From: Ciona savignyi
Lineage: Eukaryota; Chordata; Ascidiacea; Phlebobranchia; Cionidae
Length of the DNA: 64,000 nt
Direction of reading: 5' to 3'
Assembly (NCBI GenBank): GCA_000149265.1
Contig: CH003047.1
Coordinates: forward strand, 163,213 to 227,212
The position numbers were made by a program, and so were the translations under genes. Positions 35,736 through 47,572 of this stretch are shown here, one piece after another (position 1 is the first letter of the stretch; each line of letters opens with the position of its first letter). A model generated the notes under the pieces. That model saw only the letters and a list, made by a program, of their open reading frames with translations. It ran no database searches and was not told the DNA's origin.

Positions 35736-36728
35736 AATGTGGAACACACAATACTAATTGTTTCTTGTGTAAATATTAAGTATATTCTAAAGGGATTATA
35801 TTAATACCTTACTGTCAATACAAGCTGCTGCAAGTAGATAAGTGATTTAGCACGTCAAACATGACCGCATTAAACCTCGTTATTTTAAAAATATTTATTC
35901 AGAATTTAAGTTTTCGGTACATAGATTCCCTTATTATTAACCATGTCCCGCACAGCAGAATGAATACTGTTTTCGTTCAAGCATTTTATCAAATCAGTAA
36001 CTTGTTCGGTTTTCGGTTCGTCTGCCATTTGAAATGTCGCCTTTCGCAAGAAGAACGCACATACTTATGTTAGAAGGATGGTTGGGACCAGGGGTACCCC
36101 ACCTCAGGGTTGCAGACCATCACTTGTCCGTGGTAAATAGGTACCAACCGCACTCGGAATCGGTGGGTCGCTGGTCGAAACTGTTACACGTATCACCTTA
36201 TGGTGATTAAGATTACATTTAGAAACAATTTATATTCCCCTTTTAGTGTCTGCAGTAAAATTACCGGACTTTGACCAGTACGCCGTATTAAAGATGTTAG
36301 GTTCACTTAAGAATTTTCCCAGTGGATTAAACTCAACAAACAACGTCAAAAGTAACAACTCGAGCATTTAATAAATATTAACAACAGCTTTTGTAATTCC
36401 CTAGTCATTGAATGTTCTTTCCTCCTGAAGATGTAAAGTAAGTGCACACATGAGATTAAAAAACGTTGTTGGCTAAACACGTCATATATTGTACGTCATG
36501 GGTATATATAAAAATTCTAATGATGAATGGTACAAAGTCATTTTCTAAAAACAAGTATTTGTCACTGCACGTGTAGTTTAAAAATATAGGTAAACCAAAG
36601 AATATGAAAACGATAAAAAGAGTACCACACTTAGATTTGTACTTTTTAATTTCATGTGATGTTGTTTTATCAAACAATATAAATAACAATATGGTTAGAG
36701 TGCATAAATAAAAATGTACGGCGATCGT

Positions 36729-37010
36729 TTATGGGTTAAACACCTCGTCATTGTTAGAACTTAGCATGTTTAAATTACTTGATCTTCTTGATTGTGTATT
36801 CTTTTTATCAAGCCAGTTTATAACAGCTGCGTATGACGCGCAAAAAATCATAATAGCAGAGACTGTTATCAATACAGCGAGCGGTGTATAGTTGATCATA
36901 GTTCCATTACTTGAATCATAAGATTCGACGACTATCTCTTGCAGAGATATCGAGTTGTTGCCGGTTGCTGTCTCAGACATCCCTGCATCATCTGCCATGT
37001 ACGTAGACAT
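36729..37010 (-). CDS. Small single-pass membrane protein, hypothetical
   Basis: A 93-residue frame from a true ATG, tail-to-tail with the cyclase gene. Residues 1-42 are acidic and polar with three N-glycosylation sequons (Asn18, Asn35, Asn40). Residues 43-64 form one hydrophobic segment (LAVLITVSAIMIFCASYAAV), followed by KK and a short Ser/Asn-rich tail with RR. The absence of an N-terminal signal peptide, the glycosylatable N-terminus and the basic residues after the segment suggest an N-out, C-in protein. This layout resembles KCNE potassium-channel beta subunits in size and topology, but I see no convincing sequence match. It could be a real single-exon gene or a chance frame. Confidence 0.45.
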   Translation of the reverse strand: MSTYMADDAGMSETATGNNSISLQEIVVESYDSSNGTMINYTPLAVLITVSAIMIFCASYAAVINWLDKKNTQSRRSSNLNMLSSNNDEVFNP

Positions 37011-40000
37011 GTGTGGTTACGTCATTCGACGTGTTACAGAGCCGTCTTGGATATTTCTTTATCACAGATGAATCGTTTCCTGTCCTATGTTTGTGTGGAT
37101 TGGTTTGTCTTGTAGAAATGATAACAAATATAATTACTATGATAACAATGATAACAAATATAATTATTATAGCAAACGTAAAAATTGCCCTGTATAAAAA
37201 AAACAAGTTCGCTGAAACTAAGCCGTATTATTAATAATTACCCCGTAATGTACTAAATCTTATAGGTCGTATATAATCCATCATAGGTATATATCATTTA
37301 AAACACAAAATTTACGGTCTAAACATAACAACATTTGTTACCTCAAGTCAAGTATGGGTATGTCGTGCCATGTTTACCAGCCTGCTATTATCACTTGTTT
37401 ATAACATGGTCAACATATTCACACGCTATATTTTGTTGTGCATTCTTGTACAAGGTTTTGTATACACTTGTACATGGTCAGTATAATTAAATCGAAGAAT
37501 AATAATATTAAGACCACAGAACAAAGCGGTAACCTCATGATACCTAAGATATTTTACTGTGATCTTAATTTAAAGGCACAACAACCCTACTTGAGGTGCT
37601 TTGCACTTTCCTACCAACAAATTTATGGTACGGTACTTGTGGCCGAAAACGTCGATTTCTTTTACACCTGAGGCAAATTCATTCGAATGTGCGTTAGTTG
37701 TTATTAAACACGTTTTGCCTTGAAATAGTTATTGCTAATTTAATATTTCTAATGAAATTCTAAAGTTGTAAATACTGTAAAACGGCGAATTTTCGTAAAT
37801 TTTCTCCTTTATTAAACGTCCCTTTTCTTCTACAACACAACTTTATCTTCTAATGTTTTTATTTGCTGGCTGTGTGAGCTGTTAGTCAGCACGACAGCAC
37901 GTAGTAGGATTCGCTCAGTTCACGCTTGAATAGAGAAGTTGGCGCACTTGCCCAGAGCGATTTCGTCTAAGTTTCGGTTGGTCCGTTGTGAACTATTTTC
38001 AAGGGACTTTCCGGGGAAACAAAACTTTTTTTGCAGCATGGATAGCCCGACGGGGGAGTTTAATTGACATGGGATGGAGAGAATAATCAATACACTGCGA
38101 AAAATACCAAGCAAAACAGTGGCAGTGCCTGAAAACCAATAAAACTGCACCTTATTGATTATTAAAATGAGCAATATCGACGTTTTGGTCATGGTAAAAA
38201 CTCAAGACCACAAACTTGAAATGCCTTTTTCGTTATATATGTCCATACACGTCACATATAATTGGGGTGCAATGTATATAGCTGGTTCTATGCGCTCCGC
38301 ATTAATAGAATATCTATGATTTTTATGTTTATTGTCGTAGTTAGCTAATCACATGCTATACTCACACCTGTGTTTTTATACAAATTGTAAGGTTAGCATT
38401 AAACGCATTAATTTGTTATGTCGTACTATCGTACGTATAAACATCATTATTTAGTTTTAAAGCCGTGTATAATGGGTGAAATGAGGAAATAATGTTTAAT
38501 TCCACGCATCAACTGGCATACAAATTAAAAAAATAATTTTAAGGCAAAACAACCCTAATTGAATAAATGATAATTGGGAAATGAGTAATTGGGTAATTGG
38601 AAAAATATCTTGATAACCAAGAATTTGTCAATTAAACAAGAGATACAGCAGGCTATGTATTTTCTGTCAGGAAATTAATAAAATTCAAGCATTAATCCAG
38701 AACACCTGGCATATCTGCTTTATTGTGCAACTTTATCCTAATTTGCGACAAAACCAGTTTTTTTTAGATATTTAGTTTTTTACTTATTTTAAGTCGTTTG
38801 TTCAAGCTGTATGGTTTGGTACAGATTCTGTGCTGGGCTATAGAACTGACAAGTTAACGCGGCCGTTTCATATACCGCTCTATCAAAAAAACGGTCTTAG
38901 TGATGAGCCCATCATTGGTTTGAAACTTTGTCTGTTAAAAAAAGAAATGACGGGTGTAGTAACCTTTTAGTCATGGTATTTAAATAAGTGTTTTGGTAAG
39001 TAACTATGGTGGTGATTCCCCAATGTTTAAAAGATTACAATTACAACGACCATGGCAAACCAGAAAATATACACAAAAAGCTAAAATCCCTGAAATAAGC
39101 ACTTTCATGACAAGTCACGTGATAACCTAGACTTTTATTGGTCAACTTGTATTTGATATTTCGGTGTATCGGTACTGAAAAAATAAATAGTCTTTTAGGT
39201 AATAATAACTAATGACTATAAATAAGTACTGAAATACATACCTGGTTATTAACTTCACTTGCAAAATAAGAGACAAAATAGGAAACCACCAACTCCAGTA
39301 GAAGAGCTAATGTAATAAAAAATCATTAACCGATTCCACATGTAGAAAAAATAACCAGAAGCAGTACAGGCACCCAAAGGTGTACGAAACACCGACGGGG
39401 AAGATTTTTGATGTGTTTGGGCTGTTTTTTGTTGAGTTATAAAAATTTTACATTATAAACTTCTGCTTCTCCATAATGCTTAATGTTATATATTATACAC
39501 GTTCAAATAACAAATCACTTGGCGTTTTTTTAAACAAGTGCTGGCCCGATAGCTTCCTTGCACAGGGAATTTGTTAAAATTTTTGGAGTAGCCGAAAGTA
39601 AAATTTGGATTAGCCGAATTGTTACCTTAAAAACATTAATTTCTTTGAAAACAAATACTTTGAACCACTACAATAAAAATTGAGTAGTAGAAATTCGTTG
39701 GTCGTGAATGATTTAACGGATCCCATGACTTGCTTGTAGTTCGTCGCATAAGGGCTCTTTACAGCCTAAAAACTTTACAACCTAAAACTATTTTTTCGAA
39801 GTTAAACTCATTTTTAAATTTTAATTTGATCCATTTATGCATACTAAGCCAAATTGTATTTGTTTTTGTTGACATAACTTTTTTTTATTTTAGAGCGATC
39901 TATAAGGATGCTGACATGTTTGTCACTTTGTATAGATAGTTCAACATCATTCTTTACGCGTTAACTTGTACTTAACATAATACTATCTTCGAATTACAAT

Positions 40001-41675
40001 GTATATTATTCACTTTTTTCAGCAAACACGTAGTGATGTTTTAATTTCGTTCTAGGTTTCGAAACGTCATGAGCACATCACATGTTGTTTAATTTAGCCA
40101 AAATAAAAATGTTATCAATATATTTTTCATTTAATTGTGTTATTGGTAAGAGTATAGGGAGCAAACACGATATCCTTTAAACATTCTTAAAAGCACATAA
40201 ACAAGGATATTAGAAACGTATTACTCAAGGAGATAAACCCTACTGCGACGAAGATCTGTTCTATAAAATTGTTCGACAGCAAAGCCACAGCGGCCGACTG
40301 CTGGTGACTCGATGATGAATGGCACACTGGTGCTCGGCAGATCTAATTCTCTTTTTATCTGTTGTCAATTACCCCCGATTTCCGTCGTACACAGCAGGGC
40401 AATGGTCCCTTGGGAGAAAGACTGCAGAGTAGCACAAATTGTGAACGATTGTCGAGGTCAAATTTCGCCTTGATCTTTTGTGTATTTTTTATCGTGACGG
40501 TAAAGAGTGGAGTAACAAGTTTAAAACTAAAATAAACTGAAAAAACGGCAATACTACAGTGGTTGAATCACGTCACAGCGCACAATTAGAATCCGAGTTA
40601 ACAAGACTTTTAAATCTTGAGGGGCGCATCATCCGATAAATATAAAAAGAACTTTAACGTCATACTTAACGTCACGTGATCGCTCACTGCTAAAAAGATG
40701 TTAAATACAGTTGCTTAGTTTTGTCATGATGCAAATATTTGGAAATATGTACAAGCTTGTGTTTTATGTGATAAGCTATTTTTTCAAAACAGATTGAACA
40801 TGAGTTTACTCTTGTGCAGTTCTGTTAAAAGTTGTTTAAGCTTTATTGTGGCCTATTAAATATCAAGTTTTAGCAAAAAATAATATAAATTTATAAAATT
40901 ATAAATCAGAAAGGTAAATCATTTAAACATATACCACATATTTTACCAATTATTGGTCAAAAACAATAGTTTTTATGTTTCAATAATTGGTCCTACTTGA
41001 ATAAGGCCAAATAAGTAAAATATTTATTATTCTAGCATTTTTGCTCAGTTTAAATATCAGATATTTGCGCGTAAGTACAACTGATGCTAAAGGGCATTTT
41101 ATACTTTTAGCGCGCACGGGCAAAAACAAAGCGACTCTAATTTCCATGACTTTGTGGCCTATTCATGCAAAAGATGACGATCAAGCGTAGAAATATCGAC
41201 AAGGCACAGCAATTTTCTTATTGATTTGATACACTTTCACGCGTACTCTTTTTATTTGTGCCATTTCACGCAATATGTAAATTTCAAACCCACATTCTTT
41301 CTAGACAGCCAGCAATTGTTCTTAAAAATGTCCATATTCAACAGATAAACATAACCTTTTTGTGTTTTGAATCAAATTTGTTTTTGTGGAAAAGGGTGCA
41401 TGCCGAGCATTATCAATTGATTTATAGAGAATATGTTAACAAATACAAAACCATGCAAGAAATTTGTTGTATAGTTAATGCGGAATATTGTTTACATGAC
41501 CCATGTTGTGGAAGATAGTTCAACATGATAAACGTCTTGAAAATAAATGAAATTTATGTTAAATGAAAAAAATCTATTTTGGTATCGAAAATTTCAACAA
41601 TGAATAGTGGCACGATTATACAGATGGAAAATCGCTTGGTGTTACGAAAATGAAAAGACTTTTAATGGGTAGTAA
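37011..41675. other. Spacer downstream of engrailed
   Basis: Mostly AT-rich and without a supported gene. Part of 40240-40460 is less AT-rich than its surroundings and contains no long frame, so it is a possible engrailed 3' regulatory region, on composition alone. A 90-codon minus frame at 37920-38192 has a hydrophobic start but no other support. Confidence 0.45.
38833..39030 (+). repeat. SINE family 2, longest copy
   Basis: Head-like AACTGACAAGTTAACGCGGC, then ACGGTCTTAGTGATGAGCCC and TTTGAAACTTTGTCTG, then a tail region ending GGTGATTCCCCAATGTTT that recurs near 8230-8262. Confidence 0.55.
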
Positions 41676-43184
41676 TCAATCCTCATGCTTTTGAGTGCGG
41701 TGGTTATACAATCCTTGAGCTAGCAACTGCATCGCCAATTCGTTCTTCACTCCGCTTGTTTTTTTCACTTTTGCACGCTTGTTTTGAAACCAAACTATGA
41801 AAAAAGATTTAAAAATTACAACATACTTGGTATTGAAATATCATACAGCGTCAACAAAAGAAACATGTATAAAGTTAATCGTTAATATATCGAAGGAGAA
41901 AAAAGATACGATTAATGAAAAATATATGTTTATACGTCCCATGCATACCTTTTATTTGAGATACGGACAATCCCAGAGATTCGGACACCCGTATCCTTCG
42001 GTCCTCGGTTAAATACTGGCTCTTTTCGAACTCCATCTGATAAACGTAAAGACTTATATTTTGCAATTATAGAGAAAGTATAAGTTTTACTAACACCTAA
42101 ACGGAAGCAATAATCACGAATTTCGTCGCACTTTTGAGGAACAAACTATCCCCAGGAAGGAACCCGTGGACTTTTATCGAGTCTTTACGACAAAGTAGAG
42201 CAATCAGATAATCAGACTGCATGTGGGTAATTGCATTATCTTTTAATTTATATTATAAGCTATATATATACGGAAAGATATATCTTAAGACTTATAACAT
42301 CTCTCCAACCTGTAAATAATTTACTTGTTGGGGCGTAAATGCTGTTCTTGCACGTTTTTCACCTCCGTCGGTATCCGACTCCTTGTGTTTACGCTTAGCT
42401 TTTCGTATTCTAGGTCCTGCGATTTTATGGTTTTAAAGTATTTAAAATGTCCGGTTTTAAAAGAATTGGCTATGTGCACATTCGTACCTGCAGAAGGCCG
42501 GTCGGAATATCTAGTACAGTAGACCCACGCTGGCCAAAGTGTCTTCTTGTCCTCGCTGATAGATTTTGCTGAACTACAAATCTCTTCGGTTTGATCATTT
42601 TTGTCACATGAGGGCCCCAACTCTGTAGGTTTTGGCGACGATTGTAACTTTGGTAGAGATAGAAGCTGATTCCCAACAGAGCACTCGACATTTTGAGACA
42701 GTCGGTCCAAACTCGTTAGGGGGTCGTCTCCAGCTTTTACCAGTGTGTCATCTTTCTTTGACGAATTAGTTTTGTAATGAAGCGCATCATTTATCGGGCT
42801 CCATGAATACCTCTTCTTTGTCTGCTCGCTAAATCTATTAGAATCACGGTCATTTAAATCTGCGGTGACCGAGCTCGGGCCAAAACCGACATATTGCCGA
42901 CTTTCGGTCGGTATAATCGGCTTCCACTGTTGTAGAATACTCTGAGCAAATAGTTGCAACTGCAGGTTGAAATTTGCATAGCTTACTCTGCTTTGTAATG
43001 TTAAAGTTTGTTCTTTAGGTTTACTGTCATACCCAAAAACATTTTTCGGGTGCAATCCTTGCACCCCTTGGTTATAAATCCATTTTTCTTGCAACACTTT
43101 TTGATCGTTTGAATTTTGTTTAAGCGGCAAACTTCTTAAAATAGTGTCGATGTTAAAGTTTGGCAATCTTGTATTTCTCGTCAT
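41676..43184 (-). CDS. EN: Engrailed homeobox transcription factor (4 exons)
   Basis: Minus-strand exons 43184-42488, 42416-42310, 42036-41949 and 41794-41676 join in phase to 336 residues. Residues 10-16 (FNIDTIL) are the eh1 motif that recruits Groucho/TLE co-repressors. [18 protein letters not shown] at 216-233 is the engrailed signature with the two Trp residues that contact PBX/Exd. A basic linker leads to the homeodomain at about 252-311 (KRARTAF, then Trp299, Phe300, Gln301, Asn302 at positions 48-51). The C-terminal block [18 protein letters not shown] is the engrailed-specific extension. Engrailed is a nuclear repressor of segmental and neural patterning. Reading exon 1 straight through its donor gives a longer false frame. 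An in-frame TTG upstream (43238) is not a likely start; the ATG at 43184 sits directly before the eh1 region. Confidence 0.95.
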
Positions 43185-43407
43185 TTTACTTTCTCTGTAA
43201 GATTTGATCGATAAGAGTGCGGTTCCTATAATTACCAAACCTTTAAAAATTGATATTCTAAAGATTAATTATTAAATATCATCAAAAAATCTTAATACGT
43301 ACATGGCTAAGATAAACAACAACTTAAACTGTTTGCAATTATCTTTGTATTATTCTAATCTAAAACCCAACACTGTGTCTCAAATAAAAAAGCTTTTGGA
43401 TGCTGGA

Positions 43408-43416
43408 TTATATATA
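43408..43416 (-). promoter_or_regulatory. TATA box candidate for engrailed
   Basis: The minus strand reads TATATATAA here, about 225 bases before the engrailed ATG, at a reasonable distance for a core promoter with a short 5' UTR. Position and motif only; no other promoter element was identified. Confidence 0.35.
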
Positions 43417-43856
43417 GTGTACTTTACAATCCAAACGATAGAAAAATATATTAACACATTTTAAATTCTTCCGACAGCATCGTCAAATGCGTTATATGAA
43501 CCTTAAACGTTATATTTTAAAAATGGCTTCTGTCAAGACGGAATACTATCTATCGGCCTTGCCAGGATTCGGAGAAATGATAAAGCTTTTTGCTCCTATA
43601 AAAGGCATCTACTTTCCCTTTTTCGCTACGTCCGCCATTTTGTGGAACTCTAGGACTCGGTTGTCGCCCACTCCGCTCTTTCTCCTTTTCGCTGATGAAA
43701 CATTGATATTAAAAGAATCTTAAAAACGTATAGTTTTTAATACTGGCCTGTTAATTTGTAGTCCAGGCCGAGCTAGTAGAACGTTTTTCTCAATTGTTTT
43801 ATGTAATTTCCTATTAACCGGTTTATAACGGAATGTATTATATTAGCGCACAAGAG

Positions 43857-43881
43857 GATTATATATATATATATATATATA
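43857..43881. repeat. (AT)n microsatellite
   Basis: About eleven consecutive AT dinucleotides upstream of engrailed. Confidence 0.9.
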
Positions 43882-43963
43882 GTATTAAAAATGGATAAAA
43901 AGTATTTTACTTAATGTATTTAATTTCTAAATTGTTCTGTATATTTATTTATTATTATTATTG

Positions 43964-44090
43964 TTGGAATCTGTTCGATTCTGTGTATAATCGGAAGAGT
44001 TTAATCACTTTATTTGAACGATATATCCAGTCCAGCTTGCATTAATCACTCTCTGATTAGAGAGAACATGTTTGTGGCGTCCGTTGGGAC
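43964..44090 (+). mobile_element. Possible short LTR remnant with primer-site-like leader
   Basis: A ~105-base stretch starts TGTTGGAATCTG and ends GAGAGAACA, followed closely by TGGCGTCCGTTGGGAC, which resembles the start of an LTR-retrotransposon leader. No second LTR and no coding part were seen, so at most a fossil piece. Family not assigned. Confidence 0.25.
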
Positions 44091-45239
44091 AATTCCACCC
44101 TGAAGGTCGCCCACGAGATGTATTAGAAATTAAGGAACTTATCAATTGATTCTGATTAGTTTTTAAACCCCTCAGTGGTTTTCAATTCATGGCGCAGTTG
44201 GGTAACTGAAAGAAATTAAATAAACTGTAATAATTGTTTTTCAAATTAACCGTGAACGGAATGGACCAACATTAAACAGCATGCCAACAAACAAATGAAC
44301 ATTCAAATTCGCCTTAACAGGTCGTTTTACCGATGGCACAACATTCCCAGATGCGATTGTTAAATTATTTTGACCACGCATGACACTAAGTCGCACCGGT
44401 TAGATTATTGGCATAGTGTGGGGCCATCAGCCGATAGCTACTCGCCTGTGAGTACCGGGTAATTTGAAAATTGCCTGTGTCGTAAATCCCCACGAAATAA
44501 TTATCGTTCCTTTTGGACCCGTTGATAATATACCAGCACGTGTTTCATGGGATAAAACTTTTGGCTGTATAAACGTATTATTTTGGACCATGTTATTTTT
44601 ATTATACAGGTGTCATATTAACACCAATAGATTTTTTATGTGACCACCCAACAAAACAAAGTTTTGCAAAGATCAACAAATGTATTGCAATTAAGATCTA
44701 TATTTATTTTTAAGTCGCACAGAAATAAATAAAATAAAATCTTGCATCCGTTTGATTATCTAGGACTATCGATCCGTCTCTAAACTGCCTTTGCTGTTTT
44801 CTTAGCTCAGTACACAATTAGAGCAGTAATTACACATTGATTTAACACGCTATGCTGATGTGGGAAAATTCTCTAGTGATGCGTGACGTGACTAACATTT
44901 CACAGCCACTGACGTTTCACGACTCAAAACCAACCTAAATCAACAGAGAATTAAATTCGAGCAAAAAATGCCACGATCCATATTCCACGATCCATATTTT
45001 CCATATAATTTCCTGGATCATGTTTATGACAATAATTACATAAACGTAAAATGACGTATAATTACATAAAATGACGCCCCGAGATTTCAAGGAGTGGGTT
45101 TGACGATTTCATTTAATTTGCGATTCTAGAATTGTTATTGAAGAACTAAGTCAAACTTTATAAGCAGTTTTCTTTCTTTTCAGCATAGCGCTTGATCGAT
45201 CTAGATGAAAGGTTTTTGCTTTAATTTTGTAGCAAATAG

Positions 45240-45620
45240 AGGAAAGTAAAAAATTAGCCAGGGAAATATCCTAAAAGTGAAAAGATTTGTTATTTACTAA
45301 AAAAATTATGACATTTTAGAGATGTTAGAATTTTTTTCTACCAGCATAAAAACTTTATTCATAACAAGTATCTTTTTAACATCTGTGGTACTGTGGTAGG
45401 TGTAATGCAAATTTGGTAATCAGGTTGTGCGTTATGTTAACTAGAAAAAAAAAATCTGAAAAAAGTTACTTAGTATTTTTTAAGTTTTTTTAAAAATTCC
45501 CCCAATGTAAAACTTTAAATTTTGGGTTTTGACATATCTAGACATGTCTTCTTTTTTTCCAAAATGGACCCAAAGTTACATTAATCATTGTGAACGTTTT
45601 TACAAACACAGACGACATAG
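45240..45620 (+). repeat. Dispersed copy of the Rheb-intron repeat family
   Basis: CAGGGAAATATCCT, AAATTCCCCCAATG, TAAATTTTGGGTTTTGACAT and ATCTAGACATGTC follow the order of the array unit at 4680-5670 with many changes. Confidence 0.5.
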
Positions 45621-46045
45621 TAGCTAGGAAACAGATTTTAAAAAGCGACAGGCAAATTTCCTAAGAAATCACAAAAAAAAATTAATTTAATATGAGCAAA
45701 GTTCTATACTACAATACAACCTACTTTTATTTTAATTGGTAGAAAATAAATGTTTAATCTTCAACAGAATATTGATAGCGAAACTACGTGGATGGATCTA
45801 TGTTAGTATATGTGGATTTATAAAACACATTATGCATAGCCCACTTGTGTTACATATGGCACGATAAGCAAAATAACATGTGCTTTGATCTCTCACTTTA
45901 CCATTATCATGCGGATTAAAACTTTTATATAAACGGTTACTGGCGGTTTTCATATTGCAGCACTGTAACAAATCAGCAGTTGTGATACATTTTATTCAGT
46001 TTATTCGTATGTTATATTACAGTAATTGTATTATATTGTCTTAAG

Positions 46046-46205
46046 GTGGGCGAGGAATTGTGACCAGAGAGTTACAGATATCCGTGGAGCAGCAGAAGAG
46101 ACAAATCTGCAACTAAAAAAACATTTTAAGAAGATAATCGACGGAAGAAACAAACCGCATAAAATGCTTGATATCATGGACAGGGTCGATACAACATTGA
46201 TGTGA
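46046..46205 (+). CDS. Candidate terminal coding exon, unassigned
   Basis: After a TTAAG that could be a splice acceptor, one frame stays open for 52 codons (starting WARNCDQRVTDIRGAAEE) and stops at 46203. It is Lys-rich and helical-looking, has amino-acid use like real protein, and an ATTAAA follows within 25 bases. There is no in-frame ATG near its start, so it needs an upstream exon that I could not find. I do not recognise the family. Confidence 0.25.
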
Positions 46206-47276
46206 ATTTTTGAAATGAAATTAAAAAAATGTAAGTGTGTTTAATTAATGTTTAATAAGTGTTATAGTGTGGTAGTTTTTTGGTTAACACATCCATTGCG
46301 ACGTTGAACGTGTACTTTTTGTAATCGGTTTACCCCAACACGCAGGCGAAACGACCCGGGGATTTCAAAAGGTAAAATATATTGCGCCTTTATGTTGTTT
46401 GATTATGAATTCCGCGCATTTGTTATGTTAAGTGTTTCAAATAATAATGGAACAGTTTTATTTTTAACAAAAAATTACATTCAATAAAGCTTTAGATGCA
46501 ATCGTGAAAAAATGCTTCTAGGTATAAGGTTTGTAATTCAGTCGTGTGCAATTGACAAAGATTGTCCATAACACTTCCGGAACACCTGTTTAAATATTTT
46601 ATAACACTGAAATCTTTTTATTAATTTATTAATAAATTAATATTTACAACAGACAGGCAGACGATCCACCTTGATAAAAGCATGTACGTTTACATATTAA
46701 TCAGTAATTTGTTACATATTAATCGTTATGGGCTCCTTAATCAGTTCTTTATTTAACCAGTGGAGTTTGATGCCGTTTCCCAATCCATTACTTATTTTGG
46801 GTAACTATTCTCTATTTATATTTTGTAAGGTAAATAATCCTACTGCTTGCCTCGGTGCCTTATTTTTTACAAGGGCACCATTATTAACAAATGTCAATAA
46901 CGATTACATAGCGTATTAAAGATCAATGTTTTAGCACAAAATACACATAGAGTGTAAATTTCATGTTTTATATATTTATATTTTTTAGTTATATAAGACA
47001 TTTTTTAATAAATCAATTTAACTGTAAACGTTACAATCCCTTACTGAGATTGTCCTGACCTAATTAATTTTCTGAGAGCAAATACATATTTTTTCCCCTT
47101 TTGATGCCCGTGAACCATGTTTGTGAGCATGGGTGTCTGGTTCAGTTGACAAAGGCACAGGTACCACAGCAATATTACCAATTATTAAGAGGTGAGATTG
47201 GGCTATAATTGATACTTGATATCACATGCATGTTAAGTCTTTTGTAATCTTAAAATTTAGTTTATGCCCTGGGAAC

Positions 47277-47362
47277 TACTGTGTGGCCGAATAGCCAGCG
47301 CGACAGATTCCTAACCCTATATAAAACGGTTTTAGTGACGCGAAACTTAGACCCGTAAACCG
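47277..47362 (+). repeat. SINE family 2, short copy
   Basis: CTGTGTGGCCGAATAGCCAG, CGCGACAGATTC, ACGGTTTTAGTGACG; head and first body block only. Confidence 0.55.
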
Positions 47363-47572
47363 AAATTGGATGTTATAGTGAAACGGTTTGTAATTATTCT
47401 AGCCATAAAATGTCATGGAAGTGAAATTTAGGATGTCATAATACTTTGCTACTGTTAGGGCCGAGTAACGACTGGGGCCAAAGGAATAGAGGTAATGGTT
47501 ATGATAACTCGGCAGAATGAAAGGTGTGAAAATAATTTTAGAATAACCAATGTAGTTATTTTATATCTATAC

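Larger units (their letters stand above)
43417..46045. other. Spacer upstream of engrailed
   Basis: Contains the microsatellite, the possible LTR remnant and the dispersed repeat copy at 45240-45620. No supported gene. As the 5' flank of a developmental regulator it is a natural place for enhancers, but I cannot point to individual sites. Confidence 0.45.

Noticed and set aside
37920-38192. 90-codon minus frame with hydrophobic start
   Set aside because: Only a hydrophobic N-terminus supports it; composition and context do not distinguish it from chance.
42321-43238. 305-codon minus frame taken as one gene
   Set aside because: Its 5' end begins at TTG and its last third runs through an intron; the true product is spliced engrailed starting at 43184.
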